Origin: an uncultured Altererythrobacter sp.
GTDB lineage: Bacteria > Pseudomonadota > Alphaproteobacteria > Sphingomonadales > Sphingomonadaceae
DNA: 8,665 nt
Direction of reading: 5' to 3'
Assembly: GCA_946886175.1 (NCBI GenBank)
Contig: CAMPIA010000043.1
Location: 1-8,665, forward strand
This document shows positions 1-6,960 of the stretch, piece by piece (positions within the stretch are counted from its first letter, which is position 1; every line of letters starts with the position of its first letter). The notes under the pieces were generated by a model. It did not search any database, was not told the DNA's origin, and saw only the letters and a program-made list of their open reading frames with translations. A program made the position numbers and the translations under genes.

Positions 1-528
1 CCCAAGCTCGAATGGCACCTGACCGACGCGATCGGCCGCACCTGGCAGGTCGGCACGATCCAGTCCGATCGCGTGCTGCCCGAACGGCTCGACGCGAGTT
101 ACGTGGGCGAGGACGGCGAGAGGCATCGCCCGGTCATGCTCCACCGCGCCATTTTCGGAACGTTCGAACGCTTCATCGGCGTTCTGATCGAGCATTTCGC
201 CGGACGCCTGCCCGTATGGCTCGCGCCGGTGCAGGCAGTGGTGGCGACGATCGTGTCGGACGCCGACGGCTATGCGAACGAGGTACGCGCCAAGCTGGAA
301 GCAGCAGGCATCCGCGTCGAGGCCGATCTGCGCAACGAGAAGATCAACTACAAGGTGCGCGAGCACAGCCTCGCCAAAGTCCCGCACCTGCTGGTGGTCG
401 GCAAGCGCGAGGCCGAGGAAGGCACCGTGGCGGTGCGCACGCTCGGCGAACAGCAGCAAAAGGTAATGCCGGTGGACGAGGCGATCGCGATGCTGGCTGG
501 CGCCGCGACCCCGCCCGACTTGCGCTGA
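1..528 (+). CDS. thrS: Threonyl-tRNA synthetase, C-terminal part (5' end outside window)
   Basis: This is the last 175 codons of a class II aminoacyl-tRNA synthetase that charges tRNA-Thr with threonine in the cytoplasm. The frame is open from base 1 and ends at TGA 526–528. The fragment starts inside the catalytic domain ([21 protein letters not shown]). The PVMLHRAI segment contains the histidine (residue 48 of the fragment) that, from knowledge of the E. coli enzyme, is the third active-site zinc ligand. The class II motif 3 arginine follows in FGTFERF (residues 52–58). The anticodon-binding domain starts at about LPVWLAPVQ (residue 70) and has the typical [17 protein letters not shown] and [11 protein letters not shown] blocks. 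It ends with a short tail after [10 protein letters not shown]. Nothing looks broken; the truncation is only the window edge. The TSUP transporter gene begins 9 bp downstream in the same frame, so co-transcription is likely. Identification is firm. Confidence 0.97.
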   Translation, partial: PKLEWHLTDAIGRTWQVGTIQSDRVLPERLDASYVGEDGERHRPVMLHRAIFGTFERFIGVLIEHFAGRLPVWLAPVQAVVATIVSDADGYANEVRAKLEAAGIRVEADLRNEKINYKVREHSLAKVPHLLVVGKREAEEGTVAVRTLGEQQQKVMPVDEAIAMLAGAATPPDLR

Positions 529-537
529 GCCGCGCCG

Positions 538-1287
538 ATGGAATTGCTCGCCGGTTTCACCCTGCTCCAGATCGCGGTGGCGCTGGCGAGCGGGTTTGCG
601 GCGGCGTTCGTGCGTGGGCTCGCCGGGTTCGGCATGGCGATACTGCTGGTGCCGGTGCTCGCGCTGGCGCTGACGCCGGTCGAGGCGGTGCTGGTGACCA
701 ACACCATTTCGCTCCTGCTGGGCCTCAGCGAGTTCAGGCGGTTGCGGCGACATGTCGAGCCGTCCGCCTGGTTCATCGCCGGTCTGGTCGTCCTCGCGAC
801 CGTGCCGGGGCTGGCGGTCTTGTCGGCGACGCCCGCGCCGCTCGCGCGGCTTCTGATCGCGCTGGTCGCGCTCTCGGCCTTCGCCGCGATCCTCCTGCCC
901 TCGCGCTCTGCCGACCTGCCCGGAAAGGTCACGACTGCGTTCACCGGGCTTTCGAGCGGTTTCCTGACCGGGTTCGCGGGAATGCCCGGCCCGCCGGTGG
1001 TGCCGTATTATGTCGGACGCGCGATTCCGCGGGCGACCGCCAAGGCGTCGATGATCCTGATCTTCACGTTCGCGTCGGCGGCCGGGCTTGCCGCGGGCGC
1101 ATTGCTCGGCGAGCTGCACTGGCGCCAGCTCGCACTCGGCGCGCTGCTTCTGCCGGTCGTGATGATCGGCAACTGGCTGGGTAGCCTGGCGTTCGGCCGG
1201 GTCGGCGATGCCGCGTGGCGCGTGTTCGTGGCGGTGGTGCTCGCGGCGGCGGCGATCGCCGCGCTGGTCAAACTGTTACAGGGCTAA
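538..1287 (+). CDS. TSUP family (TauE/SafE) membrane transporter
   Basis: A 249-residue, very hydrophobic inner-membrane protein of the TauE/SafE (TSUP) family. Members export or import small anions such as sulfite, sulfoacetate or other organosulfur compounds, but the substrate here cannot be read from sequence. The family's internal duplication is visible. The first half has VRGLAGFGMAILLVPVL (residues 25–41), and the second half has the matching GFLTGFAGMPGPPVVPYY (residues 141–158). I count roughly seven to eight hydrophobic segments, around 8–25, 30–46, 77–97, 103–120, 132–149, 170–190, 197–215 and 228–247. Length is normal for the family. ATG 538 is the first possible start after the in-frame thrS stop, only three codons away. 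No clear Shine–Dalgarno is present, so translation probably depends on ribosomes finishing thrS. The 3' end overlaps a possible small minus-strand ORF by 12 bp. Confidence 0.9.
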   Translation: MELLAGFTLLQIAVALASGFAAAFVRGLAGFGMAILLVPVLALALTPVEAVLVTNTISLLLGLSEFRRLRRHVEPSAWFIAGLVVLATVPGLAVLSATPAPLARLLIALVALSAFAAILLPSRSADLPGKVTTAFTGLSSGFLTGFAGMPGPPVVPYYVGRAIPRATAKASMILIFTFASAAGLAAGALLGELHWRQLALGALLLPVVMIGNWLGSLAFGRVGDAAWRVFVAVVLAAAAIAALVKLLQG

Positions 1288-1407
1288 ACCGGGCAGGAAG
1301 GCGTCGGCCGCGATCAGGGCGACCGCGCATCCGGCGACAAGCGCCATCCGCACCGCATCGGCAAGGTGGCGACCGTGCGCGCGAGCGAGGGCGACTGCTT
1401 CGGCCAT
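1276..1407 (-). CDS. Possible 43-residue membrane microprotein (hypothetical)
   Basis: A small open frame reads MAEAVALARAHGRHLADAVR followed by a hydrophobic stretch (residues 21–43, M-A-L-V-A-G-C-A-V-A-L-I…LPGLAL) and TAA. It starts 47 bp after the agmatine deiminase stop on the same strand and ends inside the last codons of the convergent transporter gene. In its favour, third codon positions are mostly G or C, as in the neighbours. It fills an otherwise empty stretch, and its layout of a basic amphipathic N-terminus plus one transmembrane segment is common for membrane microproteins. Against it, there is no strong ribosome binding site and one acidic residue (D35) sits in the hydrophobic part. 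Other frames are also open in this GC-rich DNA. I recognise no family. If real, it would be the third gene of the M28–agmatine deiminase transcript. Confidence 0.3.
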   Translation of the reverse strand: MAEAVALARAHGRHLADAVRMALVAGCAVALIAADAFLPGLAL

Positions 1408-1454
1408 GGCCGCAAGATTGCGCCCACGCCCGCTAACGAAGCGTTAAAGACGCC
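1288..1454. other. Convergent intergenic stretch between transporter and agmatine deiminase
   Basis: This is the space between the stop of the plus-strand transporter and the stop of the minus-strand agmatine deiminase, where transcripts from both sides should end. Most of it is covered by the possible 43-codon minus-strand ORF. I see no GC-rich stem followed by a T-run on either strand, so there is no convincing intrinsic terminator. The only marked structure is a short perfect inverted repeat TAACG-AAG-CGTTA at 1434–1446, which is A/T-containing and lacks a U tract. Confidence 0.5.
1433..1447 (-). promoter_or_regulatory. CtrA-like motif TTAA-N7-TTAG (weak candidate)
   Basis: On the minus strand the bases read TTAA, seven bases (CGCTTCG), then TTAG. 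The known alphaproteobacterial CtrA recognition sequence is TTAA-N7-TTAA, so one of eight fixed positions differs. The site overlaps the small inverted repeat TAACG-AAG-CGTTA. It lies about 26 bases upstream of the possible small-ORF start and just past the agmatine deiminase stop. AT-rich patches are rare in this window, which makes the match noticeable, but a single 7/8 match may be chance. Confidence 0.15.
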
Positions 1455-2420
1455 TCATATCGCCGGCATCTGCTGGCTCGCGCAATGGAAGCCGCCGCCG
1501 CCCGCGAGCACCGCGTCGGCGGCCAGGCCGATCGTCGCGCGGTCGGGAAACAGCGCGGCGATCGCGGCGACGCCCTCCTCGTCGTGGATCGAGCCGAAAG
1601 TCGGCACCACCACCAGATTGCCGGTGATCGCGAAGTTGGCGTAGCTCGCCGGTTCGACCAGATCGCCGCGGGTGATCAGCCCCGGCGAGGGAATTTCGAC
1701 GGCCTCCACTCCGAACGCTTCGGCGCGGCGCTTCGCATCGGCGTAGATGCGCGCATTCGGATCGTCCCTGCCAGTGGCGCGCGGCAACGCCAGGCGATCG
1801 GGGCCGACGAAGCGCGCGAGGTTGTCGACATGGCCGTCGGTGTGATCGTTGATCAGCCCCTCGCCTAGCCACAGCACCCGGTCGAAGCCCAGGTCCCGCG
1901 CAAGCCGCCCTTCGATTTCTTCGCGCGACAGCTCGGGATTGCGGTTGGGATTGAGCAGGCACTGCTCGGTGGTGACGACAAGCCCGGTGCCGTCGCCGTC
2001 GATCGCGCCGCCTTCGAGGATCCAGTCCGACCCGGCGACCGGCAGGCCCGCGTCGCGTGCAAGCTCGGCGCCAATCGTCTGGTCGCCTTCCATCAGATAC
2101 TTGCCGCCCCAGCCGTTGAAGCGGCAGCGCAGCGCGGAGCCGTCGGCGCGAACCAGCGGGCCGGTGTCGCGCAGCCAGACATCGCCGTACGCGCGCCGCT
2201 CGAGCTTGACCGCGCCCGAGACCAGCGACCGCGCACGCGCCTCGTTCGCGGCGTCGCGCACCAGCAGGCGGACTTCCTGCCCGCTTTCGGCCACGGCATT
2301 GGCGAAGGCCGCGATCTGCTCCTGCGCGCGCCCGAGGTAGCCGGGCCATTCCTCCGCGTCGTGCGGGAAGCCGATCCACAGCCATCGCTGCGGCGCCCAC
2401 TCGGGCGGTATCGCCGGCAT
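1455..2420 (-). CDS. aguA: Agmatine deiminase / peptidylarginine deiminase family
   Basis: A 321-residue cytoplasmic enzyme of the PAD-porph/agmatine deiminase family. It hydrolyses the guanidino group of agmatine to N-carbamoylputrescine and ammonia, the first step from agmatine to putrescine. Family landmarks are in order: YGDVWLRDTGPL (78–89), GGKYLMEGDQ (105–114), ILEGGAIDGDG (134–144), NDHTDGHVDN with the probable catalytic His197 (191–200), and GGGGFHCASQQMPA with the catalytic Cys313 near the C-terminus. Length is slightly short but complete. The frame stays open 33 codons further upstream, but ATG 2420 is preferred. It is preceded by a GAAAGGGAAG ribosome binding site, and the sequence from MPAIPPEWAPQ onward matches where family members begin. 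The M28 peptidase gene ends 23 bp upstream, so the two are likely co-transcribed. The usual partner, N-carbamoylputrescine amidase (aguB), is not in the window. A free-agmatine role is inferred; a related guanidino substrate is possible. Confidence 0.92.
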   Translation of the reverse strand: MPAIPPEWAPQRWLWIGFPHDAEEWPGYLGRAQEQIAAFANAVAESGQEVRLLVRDAANEARARSLVSGAVKLERRAYGDVWLRDTGPLVRADGSALRCRFNGWGGKYLMEGDQTIGAELARDAGLPVAGSDWILEGGAIDGDGTGLVVTTEQCLLNPNRNPELSREEIEGRLARDLGFDRVLWLGEGLINDHTDGHVDNLARFVGPDRLALPRATGRDDPNARIYADAKRRAEAFGVEAVEIPSPGLITRGDLVEPASYANFAITGNLVVVPTFGSIHDEEGVAAIAALFPDRATIGLAADAVLAGGGGFHCASQQMPAI

Positions 2421-2421
2421 C
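1458..2421. repeat. 13-bp direct repeat bracketing the agmatine deiminase gene
   Basis: The identical 13-mer TATCGCCGGCATC occurs at 1458–1470 and 2409–2421. On the minus strand it covers the start codon region (ATG-CCG-GCG-ATA, Met-Pro-Ala-Ile) and the last four sense codons (again Met-Pro-Ala-Ile). The C-terminal copy is constrained because QQMPA is conserved in the family. The match is short and may be coincidence in GC-rich DNA. Confidence 0.5.
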
Positions 2422-2443
2422 GGCTTCCCTTTCGCGTCGGGCG

Positions 2444-4132
2444 TCAGCAGCCGCCCTCGGCGGCGCAGGCTTCGTCGCGCTGGCGGCGGAATTCGTCGCC
2501 TTCGCGCCAGTTGGGCCACGAGGTCGACATCGCCAGCATCCGGCCGAGGCGGTAGTAGAGGCGCAGGTCCTGCGCCACGCCCGACCAGTCCCAGTTCTCG
2601 TCGAACTCGTCGCCGACCGCGTGATAGGCGGTGTCGCGATAGCGCGCCTCGTAGGCCTCGCCCGCCTCGGTGCCGCCCTCGATCAGGTCCTGGCCACCGT
2701 CGATGTAGAGCATCGGCAACCCGCGCTTGGCCATGCTGAAGTGGTCCGAGCGGTAGTAGTAGCCCGCCTCGGGCGAGGGATTGGGCGTGCCGACTCGCTC
2801 TTCCGCGGTCAGCGCGGCGGTGAGGAATTCGTCGAGCTGCGACTTGTCGGGGCCTACAACGATCACGTCCTTCGCCGGGCCGGCGAGCGAGAGCGCGTCC
2901 ATGTTGACCCCGCCGACCGTCTGCTCGAGCGGGAAGACCGGGTTGGCGCCGTAGTATTCGGAGCCGAGCAGGCCCTGCTCTTCGGCGGTGACCGCGAGGA
3001 ACACCAGGCTGCGGTCGGCCGGGCCGGCCTTGGCGTGCGCTTCGGCCAGCGCGATCAGCGCCGCGGTGCCGGTGGCGTTGTCGACCGCGCCATTGCAGAT
3101 CTCGTCCTCTTCACCCGGCGCGCAGCGGCCGAGATGGTCCCAGTGCGCGGTGTAGAGCACGTATTCGTCGGGGCGCTCGGCGCCCGGAAGCATGCCGATC
3201 ACGTTCTTCGAGGAGAACTTGCGGACGTCGTTTTCGAACGAGGTCGAAACCGTCGCACCGAGCGGCACAGCCTCGAAATCCTTCTTCTGCGCCGCCGCCG
3301 TCAGCGTCGCCAGATCGTGGCCGGTCGCTTCGAGAATCTGCTGGGCGACTTCCTGCTGAACCCAGCCGTTCATCACGGTCGGCTGCGGGCCGCCGTCTTC
3401 GCCCCCGGCATAGGCCTGCGGGCCCGACCAGCTGTTCTCGACCGTGGTCCAGGGGTACGACGCGGGATAGGTTTCGTGAACGATGATCGCGCCGGTCGCA
3501 CCCTGGCGCGCGGCTTCCTCGTACTTGTAGGTCCAGCGGCCGTAGTAGGTCATCGCCTTGCCGTTGAACGTGCCTTCGAGCGTCTCGGCCTGATAGTCGG
3601 GGTCGTTGACGAGGATGACCGCGGTCTTCCCGGTCATGTCGATCCCTTCGTAGTCGTTCCAGCCTTTCTCCGGCGCGTTGATGCCGTAACCGACGAACAC
3701 CAGCTCGCTGTCCTCGACCTCGGTCGTCGGGGTCTGACGGTAGGAAACGCCGACCCAGTCGTCGGCGTAATCGAACTCCATCGTTTCGCCGTCATCGGTT
3801 TCGACCGTCAGCGGGGCGAAGTCGCTGCCGGTGATCTCGACCAGCGGCACTTCCTGGAACCAGCTACCGTCGTTGCCCGGCTCGAGCCCGGCCTTCTCGA
3901 ACTGCTCGACGAGATAGGCGACCGTCTTGGCCTCGCCCGCGGTTCCGGGGAGGCGGCCTTCGAACTCGTCGGACGAGAGGACGCGCGTGGCTTCCTTGAT
4001 CGTCTCGATCGAGATTTCGGGCACCTCGACCTCGGGGATGTCGAGCGCGGCGTCGCCCTGGGCTTCCTCGACGGCGACGTTGCATGCGGCGAGCGCCGCC
4101 ACGGCGGTGATAGCTAGAATTCGGCGGATCAT
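2444..4132 (-). CDS. Secreted M28 family metallopeptidase lipoprotein
   Basis: A 562-residue zinc aminopeptidase/carboxypeptidase-type protein of MEROPS family M28, anchored to the envelope. The N-terminus MIRRILAITAVAALAAC is a lipoprotein signal with lipobox L14-A15-A16-C17. An acidic linker follows (to about residue 45). The peptidase fold begins around residue 45 and is interrupted by a PA-like insert (about 140–290). The metal site is complete: AHWDHLG (His330, Asp332), CNGAVDNATG (Asp351), AVTAEEQG (Glu384 general base, Glu385), GVNMDAL (Asp412) and YHAVGDEFD (His504). The conserved SDHF segment is at 462–465. Cys337 and Cys346 flank an insertion between the first two metal motifs and could form a disulfide. 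ATG 4132 is chosen because it gives the signal peptide and is preceded by purine-rich GAGAGAGA. The frame runs further upstream but only as antisense of the glnE region. The protein is strongly acidic, as in marine sphingomonads. Its likely role is degrading peptides outside the cytoplasmic membrane; the natural substrate is unknown. Confidence 0.93.
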   Translation of the reverse strand: MIRRILAITAVAALAACNVAVEEAQGDAALDIPEVEVPEISIETIKEATRVLSSDEFEGRLPGTAGEAKTVAYLVEQFEKAGLEPGNDGSWFQEVPLVEITGSDFAPLTVETDDGETMEFDYADDWVGVSYRQTPTTEVEDSELVFVGYGINAPEKGWNDYEGIDMTGKTAVILVNDPDYQAETLEGTFNGKAMTYYGRWTYKYEEAARQGATGAIIVHETYPASYPWTTVENSWSGPQAYAGGEDGGPQPTVMNGWVQQEVAQQILEATGHDLATLTAAAQKKDFEAVPLGATVSTSFENDVRKFSSKNVIGMLPGAERPDEYVLYTAHWDHLGRCAPGEEDEICNGAVDNATGTAALIALAEAHAKAGPADRSLVFLAVTAEEQGLLGSEYYGANPVFPLEQTVGGVNMDALSLAGPAKDVIVVGPDKSQLDEFLTAALTAEERVGTPNPSPEAGYYYRSDHFSMAKRGLPMLYIDGGQDLIEGGTEAGEAYEARYRDTAYHAVGDEFDENWDWSGVAQDLRLYYRLGRMLAMSTSWPNWREGDEFRRQRDEACAAEGGC

Positions 4133-4260
4133 GGAAATCTCTCTCTCAAGTCTGCGACCGGCGCCTGCTTGGCAGGTCGCGCGCGCGCTCGCAACCCGTG
4201 CCCGGCCCTGCGCCCAACCGGCGCTTGTGCGCGCGGCGGCGAGGCGGCAGGGAAGCGCGC
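4133..4260. promoter_or_regulatory. Divergent intergenic region between M28 peptidase and glnE
   Basis: These 128 bp must contain the promoters for the minus-strand M28–agmatine deiminase unit and probably for the plus-strand glnE operon. I could not find convincing −35/−10 pairs on either strand. Visible structure includes an inverted repeat GCGACC (4154–4159) / GGTCGC (4175–4180), inside which a tighter stem CCTGC-TTG-GCAGG can form. There is also an alternating CG run at 4178–4188. The inverted repeat lies in the 5' leader of the M28 transcript or could be a protein-binding site. Confidence 0.4.
4249..4255 (+). promoter_or_regulatory. Ribosome binding site deciding the glnE start
   Basis: AGGGAAG lies just upstream of ATG 4261. 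A GTG at 4198 is in frame and would add 21 arginine-rich residues. The ribosome binding site and the poor protein character of that extension favour ATG 4261. Confidence 0.65.
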
Positions 4261-6960
4261 ATGACTTTCGACTGGCCGGATGGACTCGCGCGGGCGCGCG
4301 CCAATGCGCCGTTCCTCGCCCGCGCGCTCGACCGCCAGCCGGAACTGGAGGCGTTGCTGCAGGCGGGTGACGGCGAGGCTGCGCTCGCCTGGGCGCGCAG
4401 CGCGGGCGACGATGCGCCAAGCTGCGAGGCCGCGCTGCGGCGCGAGCGGCTGGCGCTCGCCGCCGCGCTTGCCGTGGGCGATCTTGCGGGCGCCTTCCCG
4501 CTCGCGCGGGTCATGACCGAACTGTCCGACTTCGCCGACCGCGCGCTCGACCGGGCGATCGGCGAAGCCATCGCGCGCCGGGTCGAGGATGCCCGGCCGG
4601 CCGGGTTCGTTGCGCTCGCGCTGGGCAAGCACGGTGCGGGCGAACTGAACTACAGCTCCGACATCGATCCGATCCTGCTCTACGATCCGGCGACGCTGCC
4701 CCGCCGGACACGCGACGAGCCGGGCGAAGCGGCGCAGCGCTACGCGCGCGAGATCGTGCAACTGCTCTCGGCGAACACCGCCGAAGGTTATGTGTTTCGG
4801 GTCGACTTGCGCCTGCGACCGGCCTCCGAAGTCAGCCCGCTGGCGATCTCGTTCGACGCGGCGCTCGGTCACTACGAGAGCTCGGCGCTCGCGTGGGAGC
4901 GCGCTGCCTATATCCGTGCGCGCGCCGCGGCGGGCGAGGTGGCCGAGGGCGAGGAATTTCTCGCCGCGATCCGCCCGTTCGTCTGGCGCCGAAGCCTCGA
5001 TTTCGGCGCGATCGAGGAGATCGGGCGGCTCACCTCGCGCATTCGCGAGCGCTATTCGGGCCCCATAGAGCCGAAGCCGGGCTTCAACCTCAAGCAGGGG
5101 CGCGGCGGAATCCGCGAGATCGAATTCTTCGCGCAGGCGCACCAGTTGATCCACGGCGGGCGCGACCGCAGCCTGCGGGTGCGCGGCACGCGCGATGCCC
5201 TCGACGCACTGGCAGCGGCCGGGCATATCGCGGCCGACGACGCCGAACTGCTGGGCACGAGCTACGATCGGCTGCGCACGATCGAACACCGGTTGCAGAT
5301 GCTCGAGGACCACCAGACGCACAGTCTGCCCGGCGGCGAGGCGCTCGAGCGGGTCGCGCTGCTCGACGGGCTCGCCGATGGCGCGGCGTTGCTCGGCGAA
5401 CTGACCCCGCTATGCGCCGAGGTCGCCGCGCGGTTCGATCGTCTGGTCGACGATCCCGATGCGCGTGGCGGCGCGAGCGGGGGCGGCGCCGAGAGCCTGC
5501 CGGCGCGGCTCGAACGGCTCGGGTTCGAAGAGCCCGAGGCGCTCGCCGAACGGGTCGCCGGCTGGAGCGACGGGCATATCCGCTCGCTGCGCAGCGCGGC
5601 GGCGCGCGCCTCGCTCCAGACGCTGCTGCCGCGCCTGCTCGACGCGTTCGCCGACGCGCCCGATCCGCGCCGCGCGCTGCTCTTGTGGGAGGATCTGATC
5701 GCAAAGGCTTCGAGCGCGATCAACCTGTTCCGCCTGCTCGACGCGCGCCCCGGCCTGCTCGATCAGCTCGTCGGCGTGCTCACGCTCGCTCCCCCGCTTG
5801 CCGAGGAGCTTGCACGGCGGCCCGAGCTGATCGACCGGCTGATCGACCGCAGCGCGCTCGACCTCCCGGGCACGGTGCCCGAACTCGCCGAGCGCATGGC
5901 GCGCGGCGAGGCGGGCGACGACTACGAGCACGCGCTCGACCGTATCCGTGTGGTGACCGGGGAGACGCGCTTCGCGCTCGGGGTGCAGTTGATCGAGCGC
6001 GTGCACGACCCGCTCGAGGTCGCCGCCGCGCTTTCGCGCACCGCGGAGGCCGCGCTCGAGATCGCCGCGCGCGCGACCGGGCAGGATTTCGCCGCCAAGC
6101 ACGGCGTGGTTCCGGGCGGCGAGCTGCTCGTCCTCGGTCTCGGCCGACTCGGCGGCGGGGCGCTGACCCACGCCTCCGATCTCGACATCGTTTACCTCTT
6201 CACCGGCGATCACGGCGCCGAATCGGACGGCGCGCGGCCCTTGGGCGCGACGCTCTATTTCAACCGGCTCGCGCAGCGCGTGAGCGGGGCACTGAGCGTC
6301 CCGACCGCGCAGGGCGCGCTCTACGAGGTCGATACGCGGTTGCGGCCGCAGGGCGCGCAGGGTCCGCTCGCGGTGAGTCTCGAGAGTTTCGCGCGCTACC
6401 AGCGCGAGGACGCCTGGACCTGGGAGCACATGGCGCTGACCCGCGCGCGGCCGCTGTTCGGATCGGCCGAGGGCCGCGCGGCGCTCGAAAGCATCGTCGC
6501 CGAAGTGCTCGTGCAGCCGCGAGACCCGGCGAAGCTGCGCGCCGACGTGCTCGAGATGCGCGGCGAGATGGCGGCGAACAAGCCGCCGCGCGGCCCGCTC
6601 GACGCCAAGCTCCTGCGTGGCGGATTGATCGACCTCGAGTTCCTGATCCATTACCTCCAGCTGCGCGAGCGGGCCTGCGTTTTCCCCGACCTCGGGCAGG
6701 CGATCGCCTGCCTGGTCGAGCGCGAACTGCTGCCGCCCGGAATGGCCGAAGCCGAAGCGATGATGACCCGGCTGCTGGTCGCCGGCCGCCTGCTCGCACC
6801 CGATCTCGACCCGCCGACCACTGCGGCGGCGCGCGCGCTCGCGGGCGCCTGCGGCGGCGCGGATATCGACGAGGTCCTGGAGCGGCTCGGCGCGGCGCGG
6901 CAATGCGTCGCCGACACCTGGCGCGAAGTATTCGAAGAGAAACTGGAGACCGACGAATGA
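4261..6960 (+). CDS. glnE: Bifunctional glutamine synthetase adenylyltransferase / adenylyl-removing enzyme
   Basis: An 899-residue cytoplasmic regulator that attaches AMP to, and removes AMP from, glutamine synthetase, shutting it down or reactivating it according to nitrogen status signalled by PII. Both nucleotidyltransferase-like domains are present. The N-terminal (deadenylylating) domain has GKHGAGELNYSSDID (122–136, metal carboxylates Asp134 and Asp136) and VDLRLRP (181–187, third carboxylate Asp182). It is followed by GRGGIREIEFF (280–290). The C-terminal (adenylylating) domain has GLGRLGGGALTHASDLD (626–642, Asp640, Asp642), VDTRLRP (690–696) and LRGGLIDLEFL (785–795). A short glycine-rich patch (402–409) marks a linker between halves. 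Length is slightly below the E. coli protein, as usual for this group. Neither active site shows a missing key residue. The stop codon overlaps the next start (ATGA at 6957–6960), so the peroxiredoxin is translationally coupled. No glnA or glnB is in the window. Confidence 0.96.
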   Translation: MTFDWPDGLARARANAPFLARALDRQPELEALLQAGDGEAALAWARSAGDDAPSCEAALRRERLALAAALAVGDLAGAFPLARVMTELSDFADRALDRAIGEAIARRVEDARPAGFVALALGKHGAGELNYSSDIDPILLYDPATLPRRTRDEPGEAAQRYAREIVQLLSANTAEGYVFRVDLRLRPASEVSPLAISFDAALGHYESSALAWERAAYIRARAAAGEVAEGEEFLAAIRPFVWRRSLDFGAIEEIGRLTSRIRERYSGPIEPKPGFNLKQGRGGIREIEFFAQAHQLIHGGRDRSLRVRGTRDALDALAAAGHIAADDAELLGTSYDRLRTIEHRLQMLEDHQTHSLPGGEALERVALLDGLADGAALLGELTPLCAEVAARFDRLVDDPDARGGASGGGAESLPARLERLGFEEPEALAERVAGWSDGHIRSLRSAAARASLQTLLPRLLDAFADAPDPRRALLLWEDLIAKASSAINLFRLLDARPGLLDQLVGVLTLAPPLAEELARRPELIDRLIDRSALDLPGTVPELAERMARGEAGDDYEHALDRIRVVTGETRFALGVQLIERVHDPLEVAAALSRTAEAALEIAARATGQDFAAKHGVVPGGELLVLGLGRLGGGALTHASDLDIVYLFTGDHGAESDGARPLGATLYFNRLAQRVSGALSVPTAQGALYEVDTRLRPQGAQGPLAVSLESFARYQREDAWTWEHMALTRARPLFGSAEGRAALESIVAEVLVQPRDPAKLRADVLEMRGEMAANKPPRGPLDAKLLRGGLIDLEFLIHYLQLRERACVFPDLGQAIACLVERELLPPGMAEAEAMMTRLLVAGRLLAPDLDPPTTAAARALAGACGGADIDEVLERLGAARQCVADTWREVFEEKLETDE

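Noticed and set aside
12..1184. A 390-codon plus-strand frame across thrS and the transporter
   Set aside because: It is Arg/Gly/Ala-rich and out of frame with two well-recognised proteins that span a normal stop and start.
2621..4117. A 498-codon open frame on the plus strand
   Set aside because: It lies wholly antisense to the M28 peptidase gene, whose catalytic motifs are complete. Its protein is an Arg/Gly/Val-rich shadow without recognisable domains, as expected opposite a GC-rich gene.
4129..5322. A 397-codon minus-strand frame opposite the first third of glnE and the intergenic region
   Set aside because: Its composition is that of a shadow frame, and it covers both the divergent promoter region and the M28 start.
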